From SIG701 sp045577175 (lineage in GTDB: Bacteria; Bacillota; Clostridia; Oscillospirales; CAG-272), in contig JAZNHT010000054.1 in assembly GCA_045577175.1 (NCBI GenBank), positions 1-64,000 on the forward strand: 64,000 nucleotides of DNA, read 5' to 3'. Below are positions 13,891 to 22,866 of the stretch, one piece after another; the stretch's first letter is position 1; every line of letters begins with the position of its first letter. The notes below the pieces were generated by a model. That model was not told where the DNA came from. It did not search any database and saw only the letters and a list, made by a program, of their open reading frames with translations. Made by a program: the position numbers and the translations under genes.

Positions 13891-14736
13891 TTATTTCTCG
13901 CAGAAGGCGGCAACTGCGTCAGCCGCACCGTCGAGATAATCGTTCTCCATCAGTTCGATAATACCCTTGTCGCAGAGCGAGGAGAGCTTCGGATCCAGCG
14001 GTACGCGACCGAGCAGCTTGATACCGTACTCGGCACAAACCTCCTCCGCCTTGCTCTCGCCGAAGATATGCATCTCCTTGCCGCAGTCGGGACATTTCAC
14101 GTAGGACATGTTCTCGATCAGACCGATAACGGGGATGTTCATCAGACGCGCCATGTTGAGTGCTTTTTTGACGATCATGGAGACAAGCTCCTGCGGTGTT
14201 GTAACGATGATGATGCCGTCGAGCGGCAGAGACTGGAACACCGTAAGCGGTACGTCACCCGTGCCGGGCGGCATATCGACAAACATATAATTGACATCCG
14301 TCCAGATCACATCCGTCCAGAACTGCTTGACCGTGCCCGCAATAACGGGACCGCGCCAGACAACGGGACGGGTTTCATCCTCAAGCAGAAGGTTTACCGA
14401 CATCAATTGAATGCCGGTGGTCGTGGTCAGCGGAATAAGTCCGTTGCCGTCGCTGTAGACATCGCCTTTCGTGCCGAACGCTTTCGGGATGGACGGACCG
14501 GTAATATCCGCATCCAGAACGGCAACGCCGTTGTCGCGGCGGCGCATGAGAACGGACATCATCGATGTAACGATGGATTTTCCGACACCGCCCTTGCCGC
14601 TGACAATACCGATGACGTGCTTGACGGTGCTCTGCGGATTCAGCGGTTCTTTTTCAATTTCCGCCGCACCCTTGGATGGGCAATTCGCCGAGCAGGTCGA
14701 ACAGTCGTGGGTACACTCTTCCTGATTTGCTACCAT
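13891..14736 (-). CDS. mrp: Mrp/NBP35-family Fe-S cluster carrier ATPase
   Basis: A P-loop ATPase of the Mrp/ApbC/NBP35 family that holds and delivers [4Fe-4S] clusters to apoproteins, 281 residues. The N-terminus has a cysteine-rich stretch (CTHDCSTCSANC), as in NBP35. The deviant Walker A is GKGGVGKS, followed by DADITGPS, DMPPGTGD and the cluster-binding pair CPDC near residue 225. I choose the ATG at 14736; the TTG ten codons upstream has no ribosome binding site. It is first in the hydrogenase operon, and HydA, HydB and the atypical hydrogenase are very Fe-S rich, so a dedicated assembly role is likely. Confidence 0.92.
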   Translation of the reverse strand: MVANQEECTHDCSTCSANCPSKGAAEIEKEPLNPQSTVKHVIGIVSGKGGVGKSIVTSMMSVLMRRRDNGVAVLDADITGPSIPKAFGTKGDVYSDGNGLIPLTTTTGIQLMSVNLLLEDETRPVVWRGPVIAGTVKQFWTDVIWTDVNYMFVDMPPGTGDVPLTVFQSLPLDGIIIVTTPQELVSMIVKKALNMARLMNIPVIGLIENMSYVKCPDCGKEMHIFGESKAEEVCAEYGIKLLGRVPLDPKLSSLCDKGIIELMENDYLDGAADAVAAFCEK

Positions 14737-14774
14737 TGGAAACAGCTCACTTTCATTAGATTTCAAACATATTA

Positions 14775-14803
14775 ATTATACCGCATTTTTTTCATTATTA
14801 CAA
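14775..14803 (-). promoter_or_regulatory. sigma-A promoter of the mrp-hydrogenase operon
   Basis: On the minus strand TTGTAA (14798-14803) lies 17 bases before TATAAT (14775-14780), about 40 bases upstream of the mrp start. It is the only clear promoter I see for the 9-kb operon. Confidence 0.7.
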
Positions 14804-14980
14804 GAGCTACAGCAAAGATTCTCATCAAAAAACAGAAAATCTGCGATTTTTTTAGCAGCACAGGCACCATTTTTTAACATTTCTTTGAAAAAATGCAAAC
14901 TGTCCGTCTGATTCTGCCTGCCTTGACAATGAGAACGGTCGGGAGCAATCCAAATGTCCACCGGACTAACGGCTGAAAAC

Positions 14981-15017
14981 AAAAAGTCTCCCGGCATAAA
15001 GAAGTAGACCGGGAGAC
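14981..15017 (-). terminator. terminator after clpE
   Basis: GTCTCCCGG (14986-14994) and CCGGGAGAC (15009-15017) form a perfect 9-bp stem with a 14-base loop. On the minus strand a T-rich tail follows. The rest of the 14804-15049 gap holds no gene I can support. Confidence 0.8.
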
Positions 15018-15049
15018 ATACGCGGTTATGATTTTTGAAAAACTCGGAG

Positions 15050-17386
15050 TCAGATCACACGTATAAAAAGAGTGCCGTCTTCGACATCGACCTCCACACC
15101 GCGAAGCGTACCGCGATGCGCGATCATTTCGGCGGCGATTCGATCCTCGACCTCCGTCTGAATATAGCGGCGCATATTCCGCGCACCGTATTTTGCGGAA
15201 TACGATCCCTTGGCAATCTTGTCCGCTGCGGCATCCGTCCAAGTGAGACGGACATCCCGTTCCTTCATGGCTTTGGCGAGATCGCCGAGCATGAGTGCGG
15301 CAATCGAACCGAAATCCTCCTCAGTGAGCGATCGGAACGTAACGATTTCATCCACACGGTTCAGAAATTCGGGACGCAAAAATTCCGAAAGCGCTTTCTC
15401 CGTGCGTTCTTTCGCGCGCGATTCGGGAGAGCCGGAGAAGCCCGCAGGCGCGGACTGTTGGGTCGAGCCTGCATTCGTAGTCATAACGATGACAGTGTTT
15501 TCAAAGCTGACCGTCTTGCCCTGCGCATCCGTTACACGTCCGTCGTCAAGAATCTGAAGAAGGATATTCATGACATCGGGATGCGCCTTTTCAATCTCGT
15601 CAAACAGGACAACGGAATATGGGCGGCGGCGGATCTTCTCCGTAAGCTGTCCTGCATCATCGTATCCGACATATCCGGGAGGCGCACCGATAATGCGCGA
15701 TACGGAAAATTTGTCCATAAATTCACTCATGTCAAGACGAATGAGCGTTTCGGGCGTGGAGAACAGATCCTGCGCAAGGACTTTGACAAGCTCCGTTTTG
15801 CCGACACCTGTAGGACCTGCAAAAATGAAGGAGACAGGCTTGCGCTTGTACGAGATACCTGCACGGCTTCTGCGAATGGCACGCGACACGGCAGAGACAG
15901 CCTCCGGCTGTCCGATGATGCGCTCGGAGAGACGCTTGTCGAGCGTTTCAAGGCGGTCGAACTCATCCTCCGTAATCGTTGACGCAGGGATGCCAGTCCA
16001 GATTTCGATAACATCGGCGAGGTCACTCACGCGCATTTCGATTTTTTCACATTCCTCTGCAAGAACGGCGTGCCGTTCCTCCATACGGAGAAGACTCACT
16101 TTGCCGTCCGCCAGCCTCTTGTACGTTTCCTCCTCGGCATTTCCCTCTGCGGCTTTTGCCTCAAGTACCTCAAGATCCTTTTCAAGCGCACGGCGGCTAT
16201 CGGCAAGCGCGCGTTTTTCATTCAAAATATCGGAGGAGAGCGAGATGTGCGAAGCGGCTTCATCGATCAGATCTATAGCCTTATCGGGCAAATACCGATC
16301 GGTTATATAACGCTCGCTGAGCGTGACGGCGGCACGGAGAACGCTGTCGGGAATGCGGATGCTGTGGAATCGCTCATAGTAGTGCTTGATGCCTAAAAGA
16401 ATCTTTTCCGTGTCCTCCATGTTCGGCTCATTGACCGTTACAGGCTGGAAACGGCGCTCCAAAGCGGTATCCTTTTCAATATGCTTGCGATATTCTGTCA
16501 GTGTGGTGGCACCGATTACCTGCACTTCTCCGCGTGAGAGGGCGGGCTTCAGGATATTGGCAGCGTTCATACTTCCCTCTGCATCCCCTGCCCCGACGAT
16601 ACTATGCACTTCATCAATCACAAGAATCACGTTTCCGGCAGCCTTTACGTCTCCGAGAAGTCCCAACATGCGTGACTCAAACTGACCGCGGAACTGCGTT
16701 CCCGCAACAAGCGATGTCATATCGACAAGGCAAACCTGACAGCCGCGCAAACGGTACGGAACATCGTTCTCGGCGATCTTCTGTGCAAGAGCCTCCGCAA
16801 TCGCCGTTTTGCCGACACCGGGCTCGCCGATCAGGCAGGGATTGTTTTTCTGACGACGGCAAAGAATCTGTATCACACGGTCAAGCTCGCGCTCGCGCCC
16901 GACAATACAGTCCAATTCCCCGTTTTTCGCACGCTCGGTCAGATTCCGGCAATACGTCGTGAGGTATTTATACTCTTTTTTCTTTTCCTTCTCGCCCTTT
17001 TCCTTCTGCGGCACTTTTTTACCGCGGGGGATCGAGCCAAGCTGCATCATCGGCATCGAGCCGAAGAGCTTTCCGAAATCGATCGCAGGCGCACGGCTTT
17101 CCGTAAGCTGCTTCTCGTTATCGGAGGCATCTTTATCCTCCGAGGACTCGGCGTCCTCACCGTCTGCTTCGTCGGATTCCGCATCGAGAATATTTTCCAT
17201 CTCTGCATTCATGCGTTCGAGATCCTCATCCGACAGCCCCATTTTTTTAATAATCTCGTTAACGGGGGCAATACCGAGCTCCTTTGCGCATTGAATGCAT
17301 AAGCCGTCCTGCTTTGCCTCTCCGTTTTCGAGATGTGCCACAAAAACGACCGCGATTCTTTTTTTGCACCGCGAGCAAATAACCAT
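15050..17386 (-). CDS. clpE: ClpE-like AAA+ ATPase with N-terminal zinc finger
   Basis: A 778-residue class I Clp/Hsp100 unfoldase, probably the regulatory partner of ClpP. The first 40 residues hold a treble-clef-type zinc finger (CSRCKK and CIQCAKE), as in ClpE, instead of the ClpC repeat domain. An acidic linker follows (SDEADGEDAESSEDKD). AAA domain 1 has Walker A GEPGVGKT and VIDEVHS; a middle coiled-coil region follows, then AAA domain 2 with GPTGVGKTE, VVLFDEIEKAHPDV and arginine-finger region LRPEFLNRVDEIV. It is the last gene of the ruvC operon. No CtsR operator is evident upstream. Confidence 0.92.
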   Translation of the reverse strand: MVICSRCKKRIAVVFVAHLENGEAKQDGLCIQCAKELGIAPVNEIIKKMGLSDEDLERMNAEMENILDAESDEADGEDAESSEDKDASDNEKQLTESRAPAIDFGKLFGSMPMMQLGSIPRGKKVPQKEKGEKEKKKEYKYLTTYCRNLTERAKNGELDCIVGRERELDRVIQILCRRQKNNPCLIGEPGVGKTAIAEALAQKIAENDVPYRLRGCQVCLVDMTSLVAGTQFRGQFESRMLGLLGDVKAAGNVILVIDEVHSIVGAGDAEGSMNAANILKPALSRGEVQVIGATTLTEYRKHIEKDTALERRFQPVTVNEPNMEDTEKILLGIKHYYERFHSIRIPDSVLRAAVTLSERYITDRYLPDKAIDLIDEAASHISLSSDILNEKRALADSRRALEKDLEVLEAKAAEGNAEEETYKRLADGKVSLLRMEERHAVLAEECEKIEMRVSDLADVIEIWTGIPASTITEDEFDRLETLDKRLSERIIGQPEAVSAVSRAIRRSRAGISYKRKPVSFIFAGPTGVGKTELVKVLAQDLFSTPETLIRLDMSEFMDKFSVSRIIGAPPGYVGYDDAGQLTEKIRRRPYSVVLFDEIEKAHPDVMNILLQILDDGRVTDAQGKTVSFENTVIVMTTNAGSTQQSAPAGFSGSPESRAKERTEKALSEFLRPEFLNRVDEIVTFRSLTEEDFGSIAALMLGDLAKAMKERDVRLTWTDAAADKIAKGSYSAKYGARNMRRYIQTEVEDRIAAEMIAHRGTLRGVEVDVEDGTLFIRVI

Positions 17387-17456
17387 AATATATAAACCTG
17401 ATAACCGCCGAGTGCGGTTCCTTTCTGTGCGTAAGAATTGTGCGTAATATCCCGGG

Positions 17457-18182
17457 TCAGCCTATCACCATGCGGAGAATATTGGCAAGACCGTCGTTTG
17501 CAAAAAATTTAAGGATAACGGTGTTTTCGATCAGCGAGCTGTTGAACATTTCCGGCGAAATCGAGGACATTGCGTTAATGAAAATCACCGAAAGAGCACT
17601 GAGCACCCACGCCCACAAAAAAGCACTGACGACACCGACAATCAGACCGAGAACAGTATTCGCGGTCTTCAAAACGGGAAGATGGAAGATGAGATCAAGA
17701 ACCCACATCAGTATTTTCAGAACGAGAAGCGAAGCGACAAAGAGCACCAAAAACGAGACTACGCCCGCGATTGCAGCAGCAACGGGTCCCGCAATCCTGT
17801 CGGCAAGTGCCTGCACGCTTTCCTCACTTGCGTTTGCGCCCGGATTGAATGCTTGTTCCAATTCATTCGCATTCACGCCGTAACGATCAAGAATCTGTTT
17901 GAACGACTCGGGCATATCGCGGAAAAGCCGACTCAGATCGTACGTTCCTTCGCTGCTCTTTGTAAGAGAGGCAATTGTGTCGGAAATGCCGTCACTGATT
18001 CCCTCGATAACAGCTGTATTTTCAATATACGGGGAAACGGAGGGAGTAAATGCAAACGCGACAAACAAAGCCGCGATAAGTGTACAAACACCCATAATCG
18101 ACTTCACGAATCCGCGCTTTGCACCCATAACGATAACAAGAATGGCGACAACAAGAATAACAGCATCAAAAATCAAACTCAT
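17457..18182 (-). CDS. CvpA-family membrane protein
   Basis: A 241-residue membrane protein of the CvpA (colicin V production) family, with a short N-terminal pair of hydrophobic segments (LIFDAVILVVAILVIVMG and a second near residues 28-45), a large polar loop (50-120) and two to three more membrane segments in the second half. The signature GAKRGFVKSIMGV lies between the first two. GGAGG precedes the ATG at 18182. Known relatives support envelope integrity, but the biochemical role is unclear. It lies 20 bases after the propeller protein and 70 bases before clpE. Confidence 0.8.
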   Translation of the reverse strand: MSLIFDAVILVVAILVIVMGAKRGFVKSIMGVCTLIAALFVAFAFTPSVSPYIENTAVIEGISDGISDTIASLTKSSEGTYDLSRLFRDMPESFKQILDRYGVNANELEQAFNPGANASEESVQALADRIAGPVAAAIAGVVSFLVLFVASLLVLKILMWVLDLIFHLPVLKTANTVLGLIVGVVSAFLWAWVLSALSVIFINAMSSISPEMFNSSLIENTVILKFFANDGLANILRMVIG

Positions 18183-18202
18183 AATTGACCTCCGTATAAG
18201 TA

Positions 18203-19411
18203 TTAATGATTTGTTTGTTCGGCAGGAAGTGCCGTCTGGGCGCCGGACGAAAAGCAAAACACAGGCACACCGCCGATCTCGCAAAGAGAAAGAAGATTTC
18301 CTGTATAAGATGCCATCTTGGTGAGAGCACCTGAGGCGTCCGTGTACCAAACGGAATTTTGATCCGACACATACGCAGTCCTTACGCCGTCAGAAGCATA
18401 TACCGCAGTAATCTTTTCGCTTGTAGCTGTTTCGGACAAAACGGTGCCGTCTGACGAAATCACGTAGATACGGCTTGTGCTTCCGAGCGTATCCTCCCTA
18501 CAGGCAACGACCACACGGGACGCAGAAAAATCCATAGCGGTAAGCATTGTGTCATCGAAAGAAAATACAGACTTTTCCGTACCGTCCCGATCGTAAAGGT
18601 GTACTCCGCCGTCAGTTACAACAGCGAGCGTTCCGTCAGAAAGATACGAAACACACAACGGAAGCGTTTTTCCAAGAGGAATATCCATTGTGTCCGTAGT
18701 CCCTGCCTTGCAAAGTGTCAGGACGCCGTCAAGGGATGAATGTGCAGACACAACACTCAAAATAGCAAGCTGTTCGCCACTCTTGCTGACCGCAATATCC
18801 GTCACGTACGTGTCACGATAGTAGCGTGCAATCTCACGGAACGAATCACTGTACAATGTCACGGTGTATTTTGAATCCTGTGCACGGGACGCGATCGCGT
18901 ATACGCCGCTGTCGCTCATTGCCGCGCACTGAATCGGGCTTTCTGTTTCTCCGAAAGAAACGGCGGCGAGCGTTGTATAGATTGAATATGCAGTCCCTCC
19001 TGCATCATAGAGGAGAAGATATTTTTCACCGACTTCAACCACGGGAGAAACACACGCCGTTGTTTCGTAGAGAGTTCGCGCGCCTGCGGCGTTATAAAAT
19101 GAAATTTCCGACACGCCTGCTACCACAAGCTCTCCTTTGAAGGAGGAAAAGGATCGGTTTTGACGTTCTTCATACACCACAGAAGTAAAACCGCCGTCTG
19201 AAGCGGCTGAAACGTTAAAATCACGCAAGAGATACATCAGATTTTCATGTGTGATATTTTCACGGTTAATTGTCAGCGTCAAAATCAGATACAGTGTGAA
19301 AACAAGCAGGAGAACCCATTTGGCGACACGGTATTTTTGTGCAACGCGCATGTAATACGTGTTGTACCGATCCGGCGTAATCGTTTCGGGCGTGCGGATT
19401 TGTTTGTCCAC
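18203..19411 (-). CDS. membrane-anchored beta-propeller-like protein (DUF5711-like)
   Basis: A 402-residue protein with a cytoplasmic N-terminus, one membrane helix near residues 31-48 (KWVLLLVFTLYLILTLTI) and an extracellular domain of repeated short beta strands (for example GTLAVVTDGGVHLYDRDG, RIYVISSDGTVLSE, VWYTDASG), consistent with a WD40/PQQ-like propeller. It resembles the clostridial DUF5711 family, but I assign it from pattern only. A GTG start at 19411 has AAGGAG 10 bases upstream. It lies between truA and cvpA in one operon. The function is unknown. Confidence 0.7.
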   Translation of the reverse strand: MDKQIRTPETITPDRYNTYYMRVAQKYRVAKWVLLLVFTLYLILTLTINRENITHENLMYLLRDFNVSAASDGGFTSVVYEERQNRSFSSFKGELVVAGVSEISFYNAAGARTLYETTACVSPVVEVGEKYLLLYDAGGTAYSIYTTLAAVSFGETESPIQCAAMSDSGVYAIASRAQDSKYTVTLYSDSFREIARYYRDTYVTDIAVSKSGEQLAILSVVSAHSSLDGVLTLCKAGTTDTMDIPLGKTLPLCVSYLSDGTLAVVTDGGVHLYDRDGTEKSVFSFDDTMLTAMDFSASRVVVACREDTLGSTSRIYVISSDGTVLSETATSEKITAVYASDGVRTAYVSDQNSVWYTDASGALTKMASYTGNLLSLCEIGGVPVFCFSSGAQTALPAEQTNH

Positions 19412-19440
19412 GTCAAACAGTCTCCTTTCCTGATTTTTGT

Positions 19441-20235
19441 TTATTCACAGAGCCATTGAATATCGCGGTTATATGAAACGCGCGAAAGATACAAACCGCA
19501 AGGCGGTGCGGTAAAGCCCGAAAGTTTCCGATCACCGGTCACAAGTGCTTTCAAAATCTGCGCAGGTGTGCGGCTGCCGTATGCCACCTCCAGAAGTGTA
19601 CCTGTCATAATCCGCACCATATTGTACAAAAAGCCGTCCGCCTCCACGCGGTAGCGGATCAATCCGTCCGTATCGCGGCTGACCGAAGCGTTAAATACCG
19701 TGCGCACGGGATCGGTGATTTTCGATCCTGTCGCCATGAAAGCAGCAAAATTGTGTTTGCCGCAAAACAAAGCGGCGCATTCGTTCATTTTGTCAACGGC
19801 ATCGCTTGTAATACTCCGCACGGAATGATACGCTCGTCCATCCAAAAAAGGATCGCGGCACGGCGTATCGTAGATGCGGTATTCGTACTCCTTGGAGCGA
19901 ACGTCATACCGCGGATGAAAATCGTCCGGCACAGAAGCCGCCGCTGTGATTGCAATATCATCCGGCAGGCAGGTGTTGACGGCGCGGTGGATTTTTCCGG
20001 GCGGAATCAGGCACCAATTCTCCGCATACGGTACGGAATGCGGGGCAACCGTCGCGCAAAATCCGAGTGCATGAACGCCGCTGTCTGTCCGACTGCATCC
20101 CGTGACATCGCACGGAAATCCAAACAGATTCGTAAAGGCGGAAGTCAGCACGTTCTGCACGGCACGTCCGTCCGGCTGTGACTGAAATCCGCAGTATGCG
20201 GCACCGTTATAGCGAATCTTCAACAAAATTTTCAT
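19441..20235 (-). CDS. truA: tRNA pseudouridine(38-40) synthase TruA
   Basis: Converts uridines 38-40 in the tRNA anticodon arm to pseudouridine. At 264 residues it is of normal length. The catalytic aspartate lies in CSRTDSGVHALG (about residues 50-60), and the family motifs IRYNGAAYCGFQSQP, VRSKEYEYRIYDT, HNFAAFMATGS and FLYNMVRIMTGTLLEV are clear. It starts 6 bases after the ecfT stop, the usual place of truA after an ECF transporter module in Bacillota. Confidence 0.96.
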   Translation of the reverse strand: MKILLKIRYNGAAYCGFQSQPDGRAVQNVLTSAFTNLFGFPCDVTGCSRTDSGVHALGFCATVAPHSVPYAENWCLIPPGKIHRAVNTCLPDDIAITAAASVPDDFHPRYDVRSKEYEYRIYDTPCRDPFLDGRAYHSVRSITSDAVDKMNECAALFCGKHNFAAFMATGSKITDPVRTVFNASVSRDTDGLIRYRVEADGFLYNMVRIMTGTLLEVAYGSRTPAQILKALVTGDRKLSGFTAPPCGLYLSRVSYNRDIQWLCE

Positions 20236-20241
20236 ACGCGA

Positions 20242-21066
20242 TCACCATGCGAGCGCGTATCCGCCCAAGCGATTCAAAAACACGATGGCGGTGCCAAGCA
20301 GAACAACTGTGGCACAAAAAAGGTAATCCTTCGCCGTGGCGTGCAGGATGTTCATGCGTGTTCTTCCCTCTCCGCCTGTATAACAGCGGCACTCCATTGC
20401 CGTGGCAAGCTCCTCTGCACGGCGGAAAGCGGATAGAAACAAAGGTACGAGAATCGGCACGAGTGCTTTCGCTCGCTGGATCAGCGATCCGGTTGAAAAA
20501 TCCGCACCGCGCGCCTTCTGGGCGTTCATGATCTTCTGCGTTTCCTCAATCAGAGTCGGGATAAAGCGAAGCGCAATCGTCATCATCATGGAAAATTCAT
20601 GCACGGGAAGACGCAGAACCTTCAGCGGCGCTAAAAGCTGCTCCAGACCGTCCGTAAGAGCGATCGGGGTAGTTGTGTACGTCATGAGAATCGAGGTGCC
20701 GACGAGCAGAATAATGATCCGCAAAGCGATCATCACCGCGTTGAGAATCCCCTCAAGATAAATGTGGATAAATCCGAAGGAAACAAGCTCTGTCTCACCC
20801 TTGATCCAGAAAATATTGATAACGGAGGTAAACAAAATGATAAAGGTCAACGCCTTCATGCCGCGCGCGATAATGCGCGGTGAGATTCCCGAAACGAGAA
20901 CAAGCGCGAGCGCGGACAGAATCAGAAGCCCGAATGCAAAAAGATTCTTTGCAAGAAAAATAACAACGATAAACAGAATCGAAGCAACGATTTTCATGCG
21001 CGGATCCATGCGGTGGAGGATGGAATTACCTTCGCAGTACTGACCGAAGGAGACGTTAAGATTCAC
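20242..21066 (-). CDS. ecfT: ECF transporter transmembrane subunit EcfT
   Basis: The transmembrane scaffold of an energy-coupling factor vitamin transporter, which links two ATPases to interchangeable substrate-binding S components. It has about five membrane segments and the coupling-helix motif region MNAQKARGADF with its A-R-G box, repeated as ELATAMECRCYTG. The GTG start at 21066 (reading VNLNVSFGQY) has AGGAGG 9 bases upstream and overlaps the ATPase stop; longer starts are rejected. No S component is encoded nearby, as is usual for group II (shared) ECF modules. Confidence 0.92.
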   Translation of the reverse strand: MNLNVSFGQYCEGNSILHRMDPRMKIVASILFIVVIFLAKNLFAFGLLILSALALVLVSGISPRIIARGMKALTFIILFTSVINIFWIKGETELVSFGFIHIYLEGILNAVMIALRIIILLVGTSILMTYTTTPIALTDGLEQLLAPLKVLRLPVHEFSMMMTIALRFIPTLIEETQKIMNAQKARGADFSTGSLIQRAKALVPILVPLFLSAFRRAEELATAMECRCYTGGEGRTRMNILHATAKDYLFCATVVLLGTAIVFLNRLGGYALAW

Positions 21067-21952
21067 GCTTTCCCACCTCCTCGGCATATTCTGCGAGACG
21101 TGCCGCGGCATATTTCACCGTATAGATGTCTCTGCCAATATCAACACCGCGTTTCGCAAGTGCGGCGGCGACGTGCGTGATCTGCGGCACGTCAAGACCG
21201 ATCGGCAGAAGCTCATCATATCTGCTGAACACCTCAGCACAGGTGCCGTCCATCAGAATTTTCCCCTCTGCCATAACAAGAACACGGTCGCAGTACATCG
21301 CCATGTCCTCCATGCTGTGGCTGACAATGATGACGGACGTTCCGCTTTCCTTCTGATACTCCTTGATACTGCCGAGAATCTCAAGCCGTCCGCCCGGATC
21401 AAGACCTGCCGCAGGTTCATCCAGAACAAGCAGCTCGGGACGCATGGCGATCACGCCGGCAAGTGCGGCGCGGCGCTTCTGTCCGCCCGAAAGATCAAAC
21501 GGGGACTTATCAAGCAAGGCTTCATCCAGTCCGGCAAACCGTGCGGCTTCTGACACACGGGCATCAATTTCCTCGCGTGTCATGCCCATATTCTTCGGTC
21601 CGAAAGCAATGTCGGCACGCACCGTCTCGTCGAAAAGCTGATACTCGGGGTACTGCATAACAAGACCGACCTTAAAACGGACATCACGGATCTTTTTGGG
21701 ATTCTCCCAAATATCCGTGCCGTCAAGGATAACCTGTCCCGCGCTCGGCTTCAGAATACCGTTGAGAAGCTGGACAAGCGTGGATTTACCGCTGCCCGTA
21801 TGCCCCATGATGCCGATCATCTGCGATCCGCCGAGGGTTATGGATATATCATCCAGCGCACGGACAGCGTAAGGTCCTCCGTCGCCGTATGTGAATGAAA
21901 CGTTTTTCAGTTCAACCTGAGCCATTGTAAGTGTGCCACGGCACCGAAGCAC
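21056..21952 (-). CDS. ecfA2: ECF transporter ATPase EcfA2
   Basis: One of two ATPase subunits of the ECF module. Walker A GHTGSGKST, Q-loop VMQYPEYQLF, signature LSGGQKRR, Walker B LLVLDEPAAGLDP and the H-loop IIVSHSMED are complete. The GTG at 21952 has AAAGGA 8 bases upstream and is listed as start; the ATG at 21925 is a credible alternative with no clear ribosome binding site. The stop overlaps the ecfT start. The gap to the previous ATPase gene is about 41 bases. Confidence 0.93.
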   Translation of the reverse strand: MLRCRGTLTMAQVELKNVSFTYGDGGPYAVRALDDISITLGGSQMIGIMGHTGSGKSTLVQLLNGILKPSAGQVILDGTDIWENPKKIRDVRFKVGLVMQYPEYQLFDETVRADIAFGPKNMGMTREEIDARVSEAARFAGLDEALLDKSPFDLSGGQKRRAALAGVIAMRPELLVLDEPAAGLDPGGRLEILGSIKEYQKESGTSVIIVSHSMEDMAMYCDRVLVMAEGKILMDGTCAEVFSRYDELLPIGLDVPQITHVAAALAKRGVDIGRDIYTVKYAAARLAEYAEEVGKRES

Positions 21953-21993
21953 CGTGAGAATCCTTTCGCAAAATGTCTGTCAGTCCGCGTCCG

Positions 21994-22866
21994 TCAATTA
22001 CGGATCGCGGCTGCGATTTCCTCAGCACATTCGTCGGGGTCAAAAATGTCGAGACGGACGTCGTATCCACTCTTTTTCATGTGATATAGCAACTCCGTTG
22101 TCTGCGGAACGTCCAGCCGTACATTCCAAAGCGTTTCCGGCTGACTGAACACCTCGGAAGGCGTGCCGTCAAGCAGAGTTTTACCGCCGTCCATCACGAC
22201 AACGCGATCCGCGCGCACGGCTTCGTTCATATAGTGCGTGATGTGGAGAACCGTAATATTCTCCTCCCGATTCAGCCGTTCGATCGTATCCATGACCTCA
22301 CGCCGACCGGCAGGATCGAGCATCGCGGTACTCTCGTCGAAAATGATACAGCGGCGGCGCATGGCGATAATACCTGCAATTGCCACACGCTGCTTCTGAC
22401 CGCCGGAGAGATTATGCGGCGCATGACGCGCGTATTTTGTCATGCCGACCATTTCGAGTGCTTCATCGACACGGCGGCGGATTTCGGCAGACGGAAGCCC
22501 GAGATTTTCGGGACCGAATGCCACATCCTCCTCGACAACGGTTGCAACGATCTGGTTGTCGGGGTTCTGAAACACCATGCCGACCTTACGGCGTGCGTCC
22601 AGTACATCCCCCTCCGTAATATCCTCGGCGGACATATTTTTGCCGTCAATCCACACACTTCCGCTGTCGGGCATGAGAATGAGGCTCATCATTTTCGCAA
22701 GCGTGGATTTTCCCGATCCGTTATGACCGAGAATCGACACAAACGAACCCTCCTCAATGGAGAGATTGACGTTTGTGAGTGCGTTTTTCGGCGTCTCGCC
22801 TTCATCGGTCGGATACGCAAAGGACAAGTCCCGTATTTCGATAATCGGCGGTTTCTTTTCGCTCAT
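21994..22866 (-). CDS. ecfA1: ECF transporter ATPase EcfA1
   Basis: The second ATPase of the ECF module, 290 residues. Walker A GHNGSGKST, Q-loop VFQNPDNQIV, signature LSGGQKQR, Walker B CIIFDESTAMLDP (Glu replaced in the usual DEPT as DEST) and H-loop LHITHYMNEA are present. The DEST replacement for DEPT is common in EcfA1. The start codon overlaps the methyltransferase stop (ATGA), so it is translationally coupled. Together with EcfA2 and EcfT it powers uptake of vitamins through S components encoded elsewhere. Confidence 0.94.
   Translation of the reverse strand: MSEKKPPIIEIRDLSFAYPTDEGETPKNALTNVNLSIEEGSFVSILGHNGSGKSTLAKMMSLILMPDSGSVWIDGKNMSAEDITEGDVLDARRKVGMVFQNPDNQIVATVVEEDVAFGPENLGLPSAEIRRRVDEALEMVGMTKYARHAPHNLSGGQKQRVAIAGIIAMRRRCIIFDESTAMLDPAGRREVMDTIERLNREENITVLHITHYMNEAVRADRVVVMDGGKTLLDGTPSEVFSQPETLWNVRLDVPQTTELLYHMKKSGYDVRLDIFDPDECAEEIAAAIRN

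Noticed and set aside
14776..14997. 73-codon minus-strand frame in the mrp-clpE gap
   Set aside because: It overlaps the promoter of mrp and the terminator after clpE, has no ribosome site and no recognisable sequence.
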